Positions 16,009-22,997 of a DNA stretch of 26,013 bases are shown here, in pieces (position 1 is the first letter of the stretch; each line of letters begins with the position of its first letter). Made by a program: the position numbers and the translations under genes. The DNA is from a virus, in the IMG/VR virus record IMGVR_UViG_3300042879_005480, positions 1 through 26,013 of that record, one strand, 5' to 3'. The notes under the pieces are model-generated. The model saw nothing but the letters and a program-made list of their open reading frames with translations, was not told where the DNA came from and ran no database searches.

Positions 16009-17193
16009 GTGGCAATTTTAGAAAACAATGAAAAACTGGGTTTTTACTCTGTAGGCGATCGTCTGCACTACGTCAAACCACAGGCACTGATAGATGCCAC
16101 TCAGTCTGGCTTATTTCCTGAGTGGAATTTCAATCGAGCAGTGTTTGATAATTTTGATTGGAGTCAAGAACCCGAAACTGGGTTGATGTCGTTGTACAAG
16201 CTGCGGGCACAACAGTTACGCGAGCGGTATGACTATATCAGGCTCGAAGTTTCCGGCGGCGGCGATTCAACCACAGTGGCCTACAGCTTTATCAACAATG
16301 GTATTCATCTTGATGAAGTGGTATTTAGGTATCCCAAAACTGGGGAGAAAAATGTCACCGACGATCCATTCAACACCAAGCCAGAAAACACGCTCAGTGA
16401 ATGGCAATATGCAGCACAGCCTTTGCTGCAATGGATAGCTGTGCATGCACCGCGCACCAAAATCACAGTGCATGACTACAGTGCAGACATGCTGGTCAAT
16501 TGGAAAGATGAAGCCTGGGTATTCCGTACCAAAGATTATCTGCAGCCATCCCATTCTTTCAAACACACAGTGGATGCAGTTGACTCACACAAACGTGTAC
16601 TGGATCAGGGCCTCAAAGTTTGTATGCTGTGGGGCGTAGACAAGCCCAAAGTGTGTGTCAAAGATTCCAAATGGTATTTGTATTTCATGGACATTCAGGC
16701 CAACAATGCCAATCCTGAAGTAGGACAGTGGTCTAATGTCACCAACGAATATTTTTACTGGACTCCGGACATGCCCGAGCTGCTGTGCAAACAGGCTCAT
16801 ATAATCAAAAACTGGTTTGACTCACCCAACAATCAGTATCTACAACACTTGGCTCGTTGGCCTAACTATAGTTTTGCTCAACGTACCACGTTTGAACACA
16901 TTATCAAACCTTTGATTTACCCTGAATATGACCCTACCACATTTCAGACTTCAAAACCTACCAACTGCTTTTACAGCGAAATGGATCAGTGGTTTTATGT
17001 AAACTTCAAAGACACTCATGCGTTCAAAGTCTGGCAGGCAGGTCTTCAATATCTCGTTGGCCGTATTGATTCAAAATATTTCAACACGGAGATGGGTCGT
17101 GCTGTGGGTTTTGTGGGATTTATTTCGCCGTTTTACTATTTGGGACCTGCTGTTTTTCAAGACAGTGGAAAAAATGTACATTACAAATTCTAG
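16009..17193 (+). CDS. PP-loop (adenine nucleotide alpha hydrolase) family protein
   Basis: 394 aa from a GTG at 16009. The GTG fits the gene order (1 nt after the upstream stop) and AGGA sits 8 nt upstream; longer frames read back into the previous gene. The PP-loop SGGGDSTTVAYSF is at residues ~82-94. PP-loop enzymes adenylate a substrate before adding S or N (tRNA thiolation, QueC, asparagine synthase). Large unrecognised regions follow. A link with QueE is conceivable but unproven; it does not look like QueC itself, which is near 220-240 aa and carries zinc cysteines. Confidence 0.65.
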   Translation: MAILENNEKLGFYSVGDRLHYVKPQALIDATQSGLFPEWNFNRAVFDNFDWSQEPETGLMSLYKLRAQQLRERYDYIRLEVSGGGDSTTVAYSFINNGIHLDEVVFRYPKTGEKNVTDDPFNTKPENTLSEWQYAAQPLLQWIAVHAPRTKITVHDYSADMLVNWKDEAWVFRTKDYLQPSHSFKHTVDAVDSHKRVLDQGLKVCMLWGVDKPKVCVKDSKWYLYFMDIQANNANPEVGQWSNVTNEYFYWTPDMPELLCKQAHIIKNWFDSPNNQYLQHLARWPNYSFAQRTTFEHIIKPLIYPEYDPTTFQTSKPTNCFYSEMDQWFYVNFKDTHAFKVWQAGLQYLVGRIDSKYFNTEMGRAVGFVGFISPFYYLGPAVFQDSGKNVHYKF

Positions 17194-17223
17194 CAATAAC
17201 TAATCAACAATCAGGAACTTACC

Positions 17224-18123
17224 ATGAAAAAATTTCTTACCATGCTGTTGGTGTCTTTGAGTTTGAATGTCTGGGCCAAAGAAACTGTGACCATATATTA
17301 TGCCTGGACTGCTGCTGACACACAGGCCAATTTTCATCGTGTGCTGGCCGACGAAGCCAATAAAATACAATCTCGTTACCATTTTGTGTTTGACACAAAG
17401 CCAGGCGCAGGCGGCAGCATCGCGGCCAATCATGTATTGAATTCTTCCAACTCATTGTTGGCCACCAGTTCTGCATTCTATGTCAGACCAAATTTTTTCC
17501 CCAACGAAAGTCACGATATTTCCAAGTTTAGGCTGTTGTTTCCACAGTGTGCAGCACCAGCTGCGGTCACAAGTCGCAAGTTTACTAGCTGGGATCAGGT
17601 ACCAGTTGACCGTGCAATCAGTATTGGTGTCAGCGGTATGGGCACAACCACACATTTGATAGCACACCAAATCACTGCTCGTTATCCCTTGGCCATCATT
17701 GTGCCGTTCAAAAGTACCACAGAAGCCATACTGGGTGTGGTCAGCGACAGCGTAGATTTGGCTGTAAACTTTTTGGGAGAATCTGCACAGTATGTTGAGC
17801 AAAAACGCCTGACTGTTCTGGGCGTCACAGGCTCGCAGGCAGTGGCCGGACATGCCACTTTGTCTTCACAAGGATTTGCTAAAAATCTCGAAGCCATGAC
17901 CATACCAGCTCAAATTTTAGCTCCAAACAATTTTCCTGAATCCAAAGTTCAAGAAATCAGATCTATCCTTCGCAGAGCCGGACAGCGTACATCAGTTACA
18001 GACAGTTACAAAGTAGATTTTTGCTTAAACAATAATCAAATGTCAGACAATGACATTGCAACTTGGTTTGTGCGGCAAACCACGGATTGGCGCCGAATCA
18101 CACAAGGCGTGTCACTGAAGTAA
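17224..18123 (+). CDS. Bug/TctC-like periplasmic binding protein 1
   Basis: 299 aa. A signal peptide is clear (MKKFLTMLLVSLSLNVWA, cleavage near 18). KPGAGGSIAANHVLNS at ~59-74 matches the NRPGAGGxIAA block that defines Bug/TctC solute-binding proteins, and the later VPFKSTTEAILGVVSDSVDLAV matches their V-P-Y-K-G block. These proteins bind carboxylates for tripartite tricarboxylate transporters or signal to sensors. Neither TctA nor TctB is nearby. The segment after the signal (YYAWTAADTQAN) departs from the usual P-x-x-A-G-G-x-x-D, so ligand binding may be altered. Confidence 0.75.
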   Translation: MKKFLTMLLVSLSLNVWAKETVTIYYAWTAADTQANFHRVLADEANKIQSRYHFVFDTKPGAGGSIAANHVLNSSNSLLATSSAFYVRPNFFPNESHDISKFRLLFPQCAAPAAVTSRKFTSWDQVPVDRAISIGVSGMGTTTHLIAHQITARYPLAIIVPFKSTTEAILGVVSDSVDLAVNFLGESAQYVEQKRLTVLGVTGSQAVAGHATLSSQGFAKNLEAMTIPAQILAPNNFPESKVQEIRSILRRAGQRTSVTDSYKVDFCLNNNQMSDNDIATWFVRQTTDWRRITQGVSLK

Positions 18124-18158
18124 AAATTGATCAAAAAAACTGTAAATATCAGTTGCGG

Positions 18159-18188
18159 TTGACAAAAAAAGCGTTTTCCTGCTAAACT
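18159..18188 (+). promoter_or_regulatory. Sigma70 promoter for the glycine-zipper gene
   Basis: TTGACA (18159-18164), 18-nt spacer, TAAACT (18183-18188), about 50 nt before the ATG at 18236. A ribosome site GGGAG (18223-18227) follows. Confidence 0.65.
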
Positions 18189-18235
18189 GTAACCAAGTCA
18201 GCAGGTGACTCAATTGCAATAATGGGAGTATAGAC

Positions 18236-18631
18236 ATGCGAAAAGTGCTGTTTGGTTTGATGTTTGTGGTCGGTGCTGCTCAAGCCCAAGAAGTTTATGT
18301 GGTCAGCGTTCAACCTAGATTGGTCACGGTGTATCAACAACAGTGTCAACAGGTTGCTGTGCAACGTCCTGCCGCTTCTGGCAATCAGGCTGGTGGCGTA
18401 CTGGGTGCTCTTGCAGGTGCGGCCATTGGCAATCAAATTGGTGGCGGGTCTGGACGTGACATTGCCACAGCAGCAGGTGCTGTGATTGGATATCAGGTAG
18501 GGCGAGGCGAATCACAGCCTGGTGCAGTTGAATATCAAACTGTGTGCAATCAAGTACCGGTGACTGTGCAGCGTGGTGAAACAGTGACATTTAGCTACAA
18601 AGGGCGCAGATTTACCCAAAATTTTGAGTAA
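18236..18631 (+). CDS. Exported glycine-zipper (2TM) protein
   Basis: 131 aa. Signal peptide MRKVLFGLMFVVGAAQA, cleavage about residue 17. Residues ~52-90 hold a glycine zipper (GGVLGALAGAAIGNQIGGGSGRDIATAAGAVIGYQVG) like outer-membrane SlyB/17-kDa proteins. Unlike SlyB it has no lipobox Cys. Likely in the periplasm or associated with the outer membrane. Its own promoter precedes it. Confidence 0.75.
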   Translation: MRKVLFGLMFVVGAAQAQEVYVVSVQPRLVTVYQQQCQQVAVQRPAASGNQAGGVLGALAGAAIGNQIGGGSGRDIATAAGAVIGYQVGRGESQPGAVEYQTVCNQVPVTVQRGETVTFSYKGRRFTQNFE

Positions 18632-18676
18632 ATCATCGGTGCATCTAGCGGTACCTGGACCACAGCTAAATAATGG

Positions 18677-19261
18677 ATGCGTGTTTTAGAAATCACCAGG
18701 CGAGGTTTGTTGAGAGGTATAGGGGCCGGCGCTGCCGCCATGGCACTGCCTAAAGTAGCTGCGGCCCAAAATGAACCTGACGAGGAAGATGTCTATTGGG
18801 GCGCAAGGAAAGATTACAACGAACAGCCACGCAAACTCATTGCCAATACTACCATAGACAAACCCGATCAATTCATTGGTCAATACAACGTGATTGTGTA
18901 CCAAAAAGGCATTTTCAATGCCATGAACTACAAAGATTTTGTATCAGCCAAATCAAATACCAACTTAGATTATGAAGCCTTGCCAGCAGGCACAATCCCA
19001 GGCATATCAGAAAAAATTCTTTTGACACAGATGGGCGACTACAATTATTTTATCACTCAAAGCTCATTTCAAAAATTTGCACAACAATATAATGTAGAGC
19101 AAATGGTAAAACAAAATAGGGATGTCAAACAAAAAATGGCGCGGGGCGACTGGTCTGCTGGTCAAGGTATTCAAAAAACTCCCCCACAAGGTTACACAGA
19201 TCCAAAGCAGGTAACAAAACCAGTAATGCCTTGGGCAATAAATCGTCAACAGAGTATCTGA
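18677..19261 (+). CDS. Exported protein with Tat-type signal
   Basis: 194 aa. The N-terminus EITRRGLLRGIGAGAAAMAL matches the twin-arginine pattern (T-R-R-x-L-L-R) with a weakly hydrophobic, Ala/Gly-rich core and likely cleavage near AAA|Q30. The rest (DVYWGARKDYNEQPRKLIA…) resembles no family I know; it is charged, aromatic and rich in Gln. Tat export implies folding or cofactor insertion in the cytoplasm first, which is inference. Confidence 0.65.
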   Translation: MRVLEITRRGLLRGIGAGAAAMALPKVAAAQNEPDEEDVYWGARKDYNEQPRKLIANTTIDKPDQFIGQYNVIVYQKGIFNAMNYKDFVSAKSNTNLDYEALPAGTIPGISEKILLTQMGDYNYFITQSSFQKFAQQYNVEQMVKQNRDVKQKMARGDWSAGQGIQKTPPQGYTDPKQVTKPVMPWAINRQQSI

Positions 19262-19265
19262 CTCA

Positions 19266-19460
19266 ATGTTCACTGCTCGCAATGCCAGACTGCAACGTCT
19301 AGCCGAACAGGCCGGCATTGAACTCACCAATGACATAGAATTTTTTGGCGAGCTAGTGGCCGAGGAGTGTGCGGACATTGCAGACTCAGCAACCGCAGTT
19401 GATCTGCCTGCTGCGCCTGTGATTCGTAGACATTTTAGTCTGCCAGAGCCAAAAAAATAA
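19266..19460 (+). CDS. Small phage protein, distant FAELIVREC family member
   Basis: 64 aa starting MFTARNARLQRLAEQAGIEL. The core FFGELVAEECADIAD and final IRRHF align with FAELIVRECA…IKQHFG of the 11138 and 11594 proteins. It lies directly upstream of the permuted tmRNA gene. Confidence 0.6.
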   Translation: MFTARNARLQRLAEQAGIELTNDIEFFGELVAEECADIADSATAVDLPAAPVIRRHFSLPEPKK

Positions 19461-19461
19461 A

Positions 19462-19750
19462 TACAAGTTATTGCTGTATGAAGCAAAGAGAAACAGGTCT
19501 TGGACGCGAGTTCGAATCTCGCCATCTCCACCTAAATGTATTGAGGTATATTTAGGTGGGGATGAAAATGGTTTCGACAGGGCAAAGAGTAACAGAGTGG
19601 ACAGCAGGGTAGGCGATGACCCCAAATCAAGCAAAATCTATAACTGCAAACGCAGCTAACGACGAAGTCTTCGCTCTCGCAGCGTGATTTCCGAGGCAAC
19701 TATGCCTTGTCATCCAAAATAGTAATAGGGACTTTGGTCCCTATTTTTTC
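19462..19750 (+). ncRNA. ssrA: Circularly permuted (two-piece) tmRNA gene
   Basis: The halves of the tRNA-like domain occur in reversed order. First comes the acceptor piece: GGACGCGAG-TTCGAAT-CTCGC T-arm (19502-19522), acceptor strand CATCTCC (19523-19529), A, CC. A 19528-19559 loop (CCACCTAAAT/ATTTAGGTGG) follows, then the normal 5' end GGGGATG (19558-19564) pairing with CATCTCC, and the conserved GGTTTCGAC. The tag frame ends at TGA 19685-19687 and codes …ANAANDEVFALAA. A terminator hairpin (TAGGGAC/GTCCCTA) plus T6 lies at 19727-19748. In permuted tmRNAs the loop is removed, leaving two RNA pieces. The CCA is not fully encoded (CCT). The tag end is betaproteobacterial in style. The 5' boundary and resume codon (19631 or 19646) are uncertain. 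Confidence 0.9.
19727..19748 (+). terminator. Terminator of the tmRNA gene
   Basis: TAGGGAC-TTTG-GTCCCTA followed by six T residues, about 40 nt after the tag stop. Confidence 0.85.
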
Positions 19751-19820
19751 TGTAACTGTCTAACTTTGATACATAGAAAACCAACTGAGAGTTGGTCAAT
19801 CATTCAACCAAAGGAAAAAA

Positions 19821-20714
19821 ATGCGGAAATTAATTTTGGCAGTTGCCATGCTGTTGTCAAACAGTGCGTGGGCTCAAAATATCACAGCGGTTGTAACTGG
19901 TCCAGCAGGTTCAGCCACTGATACCTTTGCCAGAGCTATCATGAAGCGCTATGACGAGCTGCACGGCACAGTGACTATAACGTTGAATCGTCCAGGTGGC
20001 AACGGGATAGTCGGGATCAATGCATTCAATGAATTGCCTCGAGACTCAACAAAAATTCTGTTTCCTTTTACTGGACACATGGTCAATCTTTCCGAAACTG
20101 AGCTATCACGATACACTGGTATACTAGAGGTCAGCCGCTCACCTTTATCAATCTATTGCAAACAGGATCTAGCTGCAAGCAATTGGTCAGAATTTGTAGC
20201 GCTGGCCAAAAAAACCACTGGCAAAATCAACATTGGTACCACTCAAGCAGTTTGGCCTACTCTGGCAGCTCTTGAACGCGATCATGGCATCAGCTTCAAT
20301 TGGATACTGTATGGTGGTACCAGTCGGCCTGAGTTTGATGTCATGAACGGCACGCTGGATTGTACTTTCACTTTGCCAGCTTTGACCAACGAAGCAATGT
20401 TGGCACGCGGCAAAGTGATTGTGGTGTTTAGTTCTGACCCAGGCAAAAATGCTGACGCATCGCTGTATCGAGGTGCAGAAGCGGGTAACCATTATCTTGG
20501 TACCGGTGCATGGGTGTCAGTAGACATGCCTGCTGCCAATCGAGAAAAATTGATACGAGAACTTCAGGAAATAATTCGCAGTCGCTGGGCCGAAGATTAT
20601 TTCACCAGCCGAGGGTCACGTCCAGGTGGTTCGGTAGCAGAACTCAACAAACGCATTCGTGAAATGAATGTTGGTTGGAATCGCCTCAAACTGCAGAAAA
20701 AAGTAAATGAATGA
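19821..20714 (+). CDS. Bug/TctC-like periplasmic binding protein 2
   Basis: 297 aa. Signal peptide MRKLILAVAMLLSNSAWA, then VVTGPAGSATDTFAR (27-38), the P-x-G-x-x-x-D block of Bug/TctC proteins, and NRPGGNGIVGINAF (56-69), the matching NRPGxGGxIG block. Later INIGTTQAVWPTLAALERDHGI resembles the ligand-binding middle segment. Closer to the family than the 17224 gene and probably able to bind a carboxylate in the periplasm. AAAGGAA precedes the ATG; a hairpin CCAACT/AGTTGG sits in the leader. No transporter genes nearby. Confidence 0.8.
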   Translation: MRKLILAVAMLLSNSAWAQNITAVVTGPAGSATDTFARAIMKRYDELHGTVTITLNRPGGNGIVGINAFNELPRDSTKILFPFTGHMVNLSETELSRYTGILEVSRSPLSIYCKQDLAASNWSEFVALAKKTTGKINIGTTQAVWPTLAALERDHGISFNWILYGGTSRPEFDVMNGTLDCTFTLPALTNEAMLARGKVIVVFSSDPGKNADASLYRGAEAGNHYLGTGAWVSVDMPAANREKLIRELQEIIRSRWAEDYFTSRGSRPGGSVAELNKRIREMNVGWNRLKLQKKVNE

Positions 20715-20756
20715 CCTTGAATTGGCTCAAAATACCTGTGTTTTTGCAGGTTTTCG

Positions 20757-20786
20757 TTGACAATACAATAGCTTTCGCTATATACT
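20757..20786 (+). promoter_or_regulatory. Sigma70 promoter for the porin gene
   Basis: TTGACA (20757-20762), 18-nt spacer, TATACT (20781-20786), then a ~45-nt leader with ribosome site AAAGGAA before the ATG at 20833. Confidence 0.8.
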
Positions 20787-20832
20787 ACTCTATGGTTTGC
20801 TTTGACCATAACTTTCGAAAGGAAATATTCTA

Positions 20833-21714
20833 ATGAAGAAAGCAATTATCTCGGCCGCTTTGATGGCCACCACTGCATTGGCTTCGGCACAGGTCACTGT
20901 GTACGGTCGACTCAATGCCACTGTGGACAATACCAAGACTGGTGCTACCACTGTGAACAGCATGATCAACGATGCCAGTCGCATTGGCTTCAGGGTCACT
21001 GAGGATCTTGGCCAAGGTCTGTCCGCTCGTGCTGTGATCGAAACATCAGTGGCCAGCACAGACCCCACTGTGGGCAGCGATACTCAACTGGGCAATCGTC
21101 AAAGCACAGTGGGCCTGGCCACCCGCGCCGGCAGCATTGATTTGGGTCGCCAACTACATGGCGTGTTTACCACCCTGGCCGATGGCGATGCATTTGGCGC
21201 AGCCTACGGCAGCTTGGCCGGTGACGTTCATAACCTGCGTGGTAATCGTCTTGGCAATGCTGTGTTTGTGAGAATCACTGCTGCTCCTGGAGTGGGTGTT
21301 GGCGTTGATCGCACTCACACTGCCACCGGCGCAGAAGCCACAGTGTACAGTGCTACTGCCACAGTGGCTGGCATTGCCCTGGGTGCAGCTCGCTTTGATC
21401 AAGGCAATGAGCGCAGCACAGTGGCCAGCGCAGGCCTGCGTCGTGGCAACACTGGTGTGTTCTACAGCTTCAGTGACAATTCTGGCGCCACTGTGAGCAA
21501 GGGTCACTTGGTGGGCGTGAGCCACCGACTGGGTGCTGTCACTGCCAAGGCCAGCCTTGGTCGCACTGATCGCGATGTCAATGCCTACAACGTGGGCGCC
21601 GAGTATGCTTTCAGCAAGCGCACTGATCTATTGGTCAGCTACCGCAACGTCGACGCTGCTGGAACCAGCAGCGATGTCCGGCAAATTGGTGTGGGTGTTA
21701 CACACCGCTTCTGA
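20833..21714 (+). CDS. Outer-membrane porin, Burkholderiales type
   Basis: 293 aa. Signal peptide MKKAIISAALMATTALASA is followed by QVTVYGRLNATVDN, the first strand signature of betaproteobacterial general porins. Further features: SRIGFRVTEDLGQGLSARAVIE, QSTVGLATRAGSIDLGRQ, and a C-terminus ending GVGVTHRF with the terminal Phe needed for barrel insertion. It is shorter than typical (350-400 aa), so some loops are trimmed. It has its own strong promoter and terminator. Expected role: forms a trimeric channel in the host outer membrane during infection. A similar phage-borne porin is known from coliphage PA-2 (Lc/NmpC type). Confidence 0.85.
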   Translation: MKKAIISAALMATTALASAQVTVYGRLNATVDNTKTGATTVNSMINDASRIGFRVTEDLGQGLSARAVIETSVASTDPTVGSDTQLGNRQSTVGLATRAGSIDLGRQLHGVFTTLADGDAFGAAYGSLAGDVHNLRGNRLGNAVFVRITAAPGVGVGVDRTHTATGAEATVYSATATVAGIALGAARFDQGNERSTVASAGLRRGNTGVFYSFSDNSGATVSKGHLVGVSHRLGAVTAKASLGRTDRDVNAYNVGAEYAFSKRTDLLVSYRNVDAAGTSSDVRQIGVGVTHRF

Positions 21715-21732
21715 CCAACAATGCTGTGACTC

Positions 21733-21760
21733 AAAACCCTACCGTTTGGTAGGGTTTTTT
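21733..21760 (+). terminator. Terminator of the porin gene
   Basis: CCCTACC-GTTT-GGTAGGG stem followed by six T residues. Confidence 0.9.
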
Positions 21761-21761
21761 G

Positions 21762-21790
21762 TTGACAAAAATAAAGTTGTCATATATACT
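21762..21790 (+). promoter_or_regulatory. Strong promoter of a short transcription unit
   Basis: TTGACA (21762-21767), 17-nt spacer, TATACT (21785-21790). The first ATG (21797) is at the expected transcript start. The unit ends at the terminator at 21900. Confidence 0.75.
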
Positions 21791-21796
21791 GTCACT

Positions 21797-21874
21797 ATGT
21801 TCGACGCAATGATTTTATCACTCAGCATATTGGCCTATCTGGAGGAGGATTGGTCACGGGGTCTTTGTGGATAA
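21797..21874 (+). CDS. Possible leaderless 25-aa peptide
   Basis: Frame MFDAMILSLSILAYLEEDWSRGLCG. A hydrophobic centre (residues 5-14) precedes an acidic then basic tail. AGGAGGA lies inside the frame, not before it. The transcript (about 21797-21922) may act as RNA rather than by translation; I keep coding status low. Confidence 0.35.
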   Translation: MFDAMILSLSILAYLEEDWSRGLCG

Positions 21875-21902
21875 GTGGAAATTACTACATCAACAAAGAC
21901 CC
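21859..21902 (+). promoter_or_regulatory. Anti-terminator-like stem
   Basis: GGGTCTTTGT (21859-21868) pairs perfectly with ACAAAGACCC (21893-21902). Its 3' arm shares CCC with the terminator arm CCCTGC at 21900, so the two folds exclude each other. Confidence 0.6.
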
Positions 21903-21921
21903 TGCCATTAGCAGGGTTTTT
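21900..21921 (+). terminator. Terminator of the short unit
   Basis: CCCTGC-CATTA-GCAGGG stem followed by five T residues. Confidence 0.85.
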
Positions 21922-21931
21922 CTTTATGTGG

Positions 21932-21960
21932 TAGACACAAAATGCCTAGAGTGCTATACT
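21932..21960 (+). promoter_or_regulatory. Likely promoter of the tRNA array
   Basis: TAGACA (21932-21937), 17-nt spacer, TATACT (21955-21960). The next well-formed gene is tRNA-Leu at 22137, giving a ~170-nt structured leader. Confidence 0.55.
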
Positions 21961-22023
21961 AGAGGCTAACAAGGAAACAAGGCATTGTCCAGTTTCGCTA
22001 GTTCTTTTACAATTTGACTCATG

Positions 22024-22130
22024 TAGTTGATCTGGATCATGTATCCAGCAACTATATGCAAACACACTGGCACGAAGCTCTGAAAGGCCTAGCTCGAGTA
22101 GGGTAGTAATGCCTGTGTGTTAGCATATGG
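22024..22130 (+). ncRNA. Structured leader before tRNA-Leu
   Basis: TAGTTG-AT-CTGGAT…ATCCAG-CAACTA (22024-22054) makes a 12-bp hairpin with a two-base bulge. TGCAAACACAC and GTGTGTTAGCA (from 22057 to about 22126) close a second helix whose loop includes AGCTCGAGTAGGGTAGT, similar to the 5' end of the following tRNA-Leu. Possibly a tRNA-derived or regulatory RNA. Confidence 0.45.
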
Positions 22131-22136
22131 TTGACA

Positions 22137-22223
22137 GCTCGAGTGGTGGAATAGGTAGACACAAGGGACTTAAAATCCCTCGCCGGCAACGGCGTGCCGG
22201 TTCGATTCCGGCCTCGAGCACCA
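22137..22223 (+). tRNA. tRNA-Leu (UAA)
   Basis: Acceptor GCTCGAG/CTCGAGC, anticodon stem AGGGA/TCCCT with loop CTTAAAA, long variable arm CGCCGGCAACGGCG, T-loop TTCGATT, CCA encoded. Confidence 0.93.
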
Positions 22224-22227
22224 CAGT

Positions 22228-22304
22228 GCCCCGGTGATGGAATTGGTATACATGCCGGTCTTAGAAGCCGTATTTTGCGAGTTCGAGTCTCGCCTGGGGC
22301 ACCA
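22228..22304 (+). tRNA. tRNA-Leu (UAG)
   Basis: Acceptor GCCCCGG/CTGGGGC, loop CTTAGAA (UAG), T-arm GCGAG/CTCGC, CCA encoded. The anticodon stem has a C-T mismatch at its base, and the variable region is only about 7 nt where Leu tRNAs normally have a long arm. Confidence 0.85.
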
Positions 22305-22314
22305 CAAGTTTTTT

Positions 22315-22390
22315 GCACGGTTCGTCTATCGGTTTAGGACACTAGCCTTTCACGTTAGTAAGACGGGTTCGATTCCCGTACCGTGTACCA
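22315..22390 (+). tRNA. tRNA-Glu (UUC)
   Basis: Acceptor GCACGGT/ACCGTGT, anticodon stem CTAGC/GTTAG with loop CTTTCAC (UUC), T-loop TTCGATT, CCA encoded. Confidence 0.92.
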
Positions 22391-22545
22391 GTTTGATAGG
22401 GAGAGCTGCCGCGAGGCTCGCTCTTAAACGACCCGTAGAACTCCCGGGCGTCCCGTAGCAGTTTTTAGCAGTTGCTTGAATCGTGGTTCGCTCCACCAGA
22501 CCGACACGCCCAGAGCGTATCGAAGTAAGATTCCAACTGCTTTTT
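22391..22545 (+). ncRNA. Structured RNA, tRNA-like fragments, unassigned
   Basis: No CDS. GGGAG/CTCCC and CGGG-CGT-CCCG hairpins are followed by a T-arm-like GTGG-TTCGCT-CCAC with CCA, but no complete tRNA fits. AGCAGTTG (about 22468) pairs with CAACTGCT (about 22534), with further nested pairing (GAATC/GATTC, CGCTC/GAGCG). It lies between normal tRNA-Glu and tRNA-Tyr. Confidence 0.4.
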
Positions 22546-22638
22546 GGAGGTCTTGCAGCTATGGCGTGTGCTGCACCGGACTGTAAATCCGGTCCCCCGT
22601 GGTAAACATTCGCGGTTCAAATCCGTGGACCTCCACCA
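22546..22638 (+). tRNA. tRNA-Tyr (GUA)
   Basis: Acceptor GGAGGTC/GACCTCC, anticodon stem CCGGA/TCCGG with loop CTGTAAA (GUA), long variable arm as expected for bacterial Tyr, T-loop TTCAAAT, CCA encoded. Confidence 0.92.
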
Positions 22639-22644
22639 TGTTAT

Positions 22645-22771
22645 GTGCGTTTCGTCTAACCAACGGACAAGACAGAGGGCCATATAAGTCTACAGTGGAA
22701 ACACAACACTGAAAAGTGCGGTAGCGGTGGAATGACTTCAGAATGCGGGTTCGAATCCCGTAACGCACGCC
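22645..22771 (+). tRNA. Abnormal tRNA with ~50-nt insertion
   Basis: Acceptor GTGCGTT (22645-22651) pairs with AACGCAC (22762-22768); D-arm GTCT/AGAC; T-arm GCGGG-TTCGAAT-CCCGT. Between D-arm and T-arm are about 70 nt instead of ~25, containing a hairpin CAGTG/CACTG inside AAGTC/GACTT. A possible anticodon loop CATATAA (UAU) would have A at position 33. The 3' end is GCCG, so CCA is not encoded. It may be an intron-bearing, variable-arm-expanded or non-translating tRNA. Confidence 0.55.
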
Positions 22772-22997
22772 GAATACTAAAACAATGACTAGTAAGATAG
22801 TAGATGGAAACCGACCCATGCGAGAATGCGTGGGCTTCAGGATATAGGTGCTGGTAAAACGGTGCGAGTTGTCTTGACGATGCGAAAGTAAGTCGGTCCA
22901 GTAGGGTATGAAAAGCATTGTTGGCGGTGATGCTGTGGAAGGACAGAAGTTAGGTTTTAGCCCAACTGGCATAGACTTAGCGCCGCGTATTCCTTCA
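22772..22997 (+). ncRNA. Structured non-coding stretch
   Basis: No CDS supported. CCCATGC-GAGAAT-GCGTGGG forms a 7-bp hairpin near 22815. Several G-rich and A-rich linkers follow. No tRNA, tmRNA, RNase P or known riboswitch core was recognised. Confidence 0.3.

Noticed and set aside
22234-22458. 74-aa plus-strand frame
   Set aside because: Translation of two tRNA genes and spacer.
22772-22997. Group I intron core
   Set aside because: GACTAG and GGATATAG recall conserved elements, but no P3-P7 pairing could be assembled.
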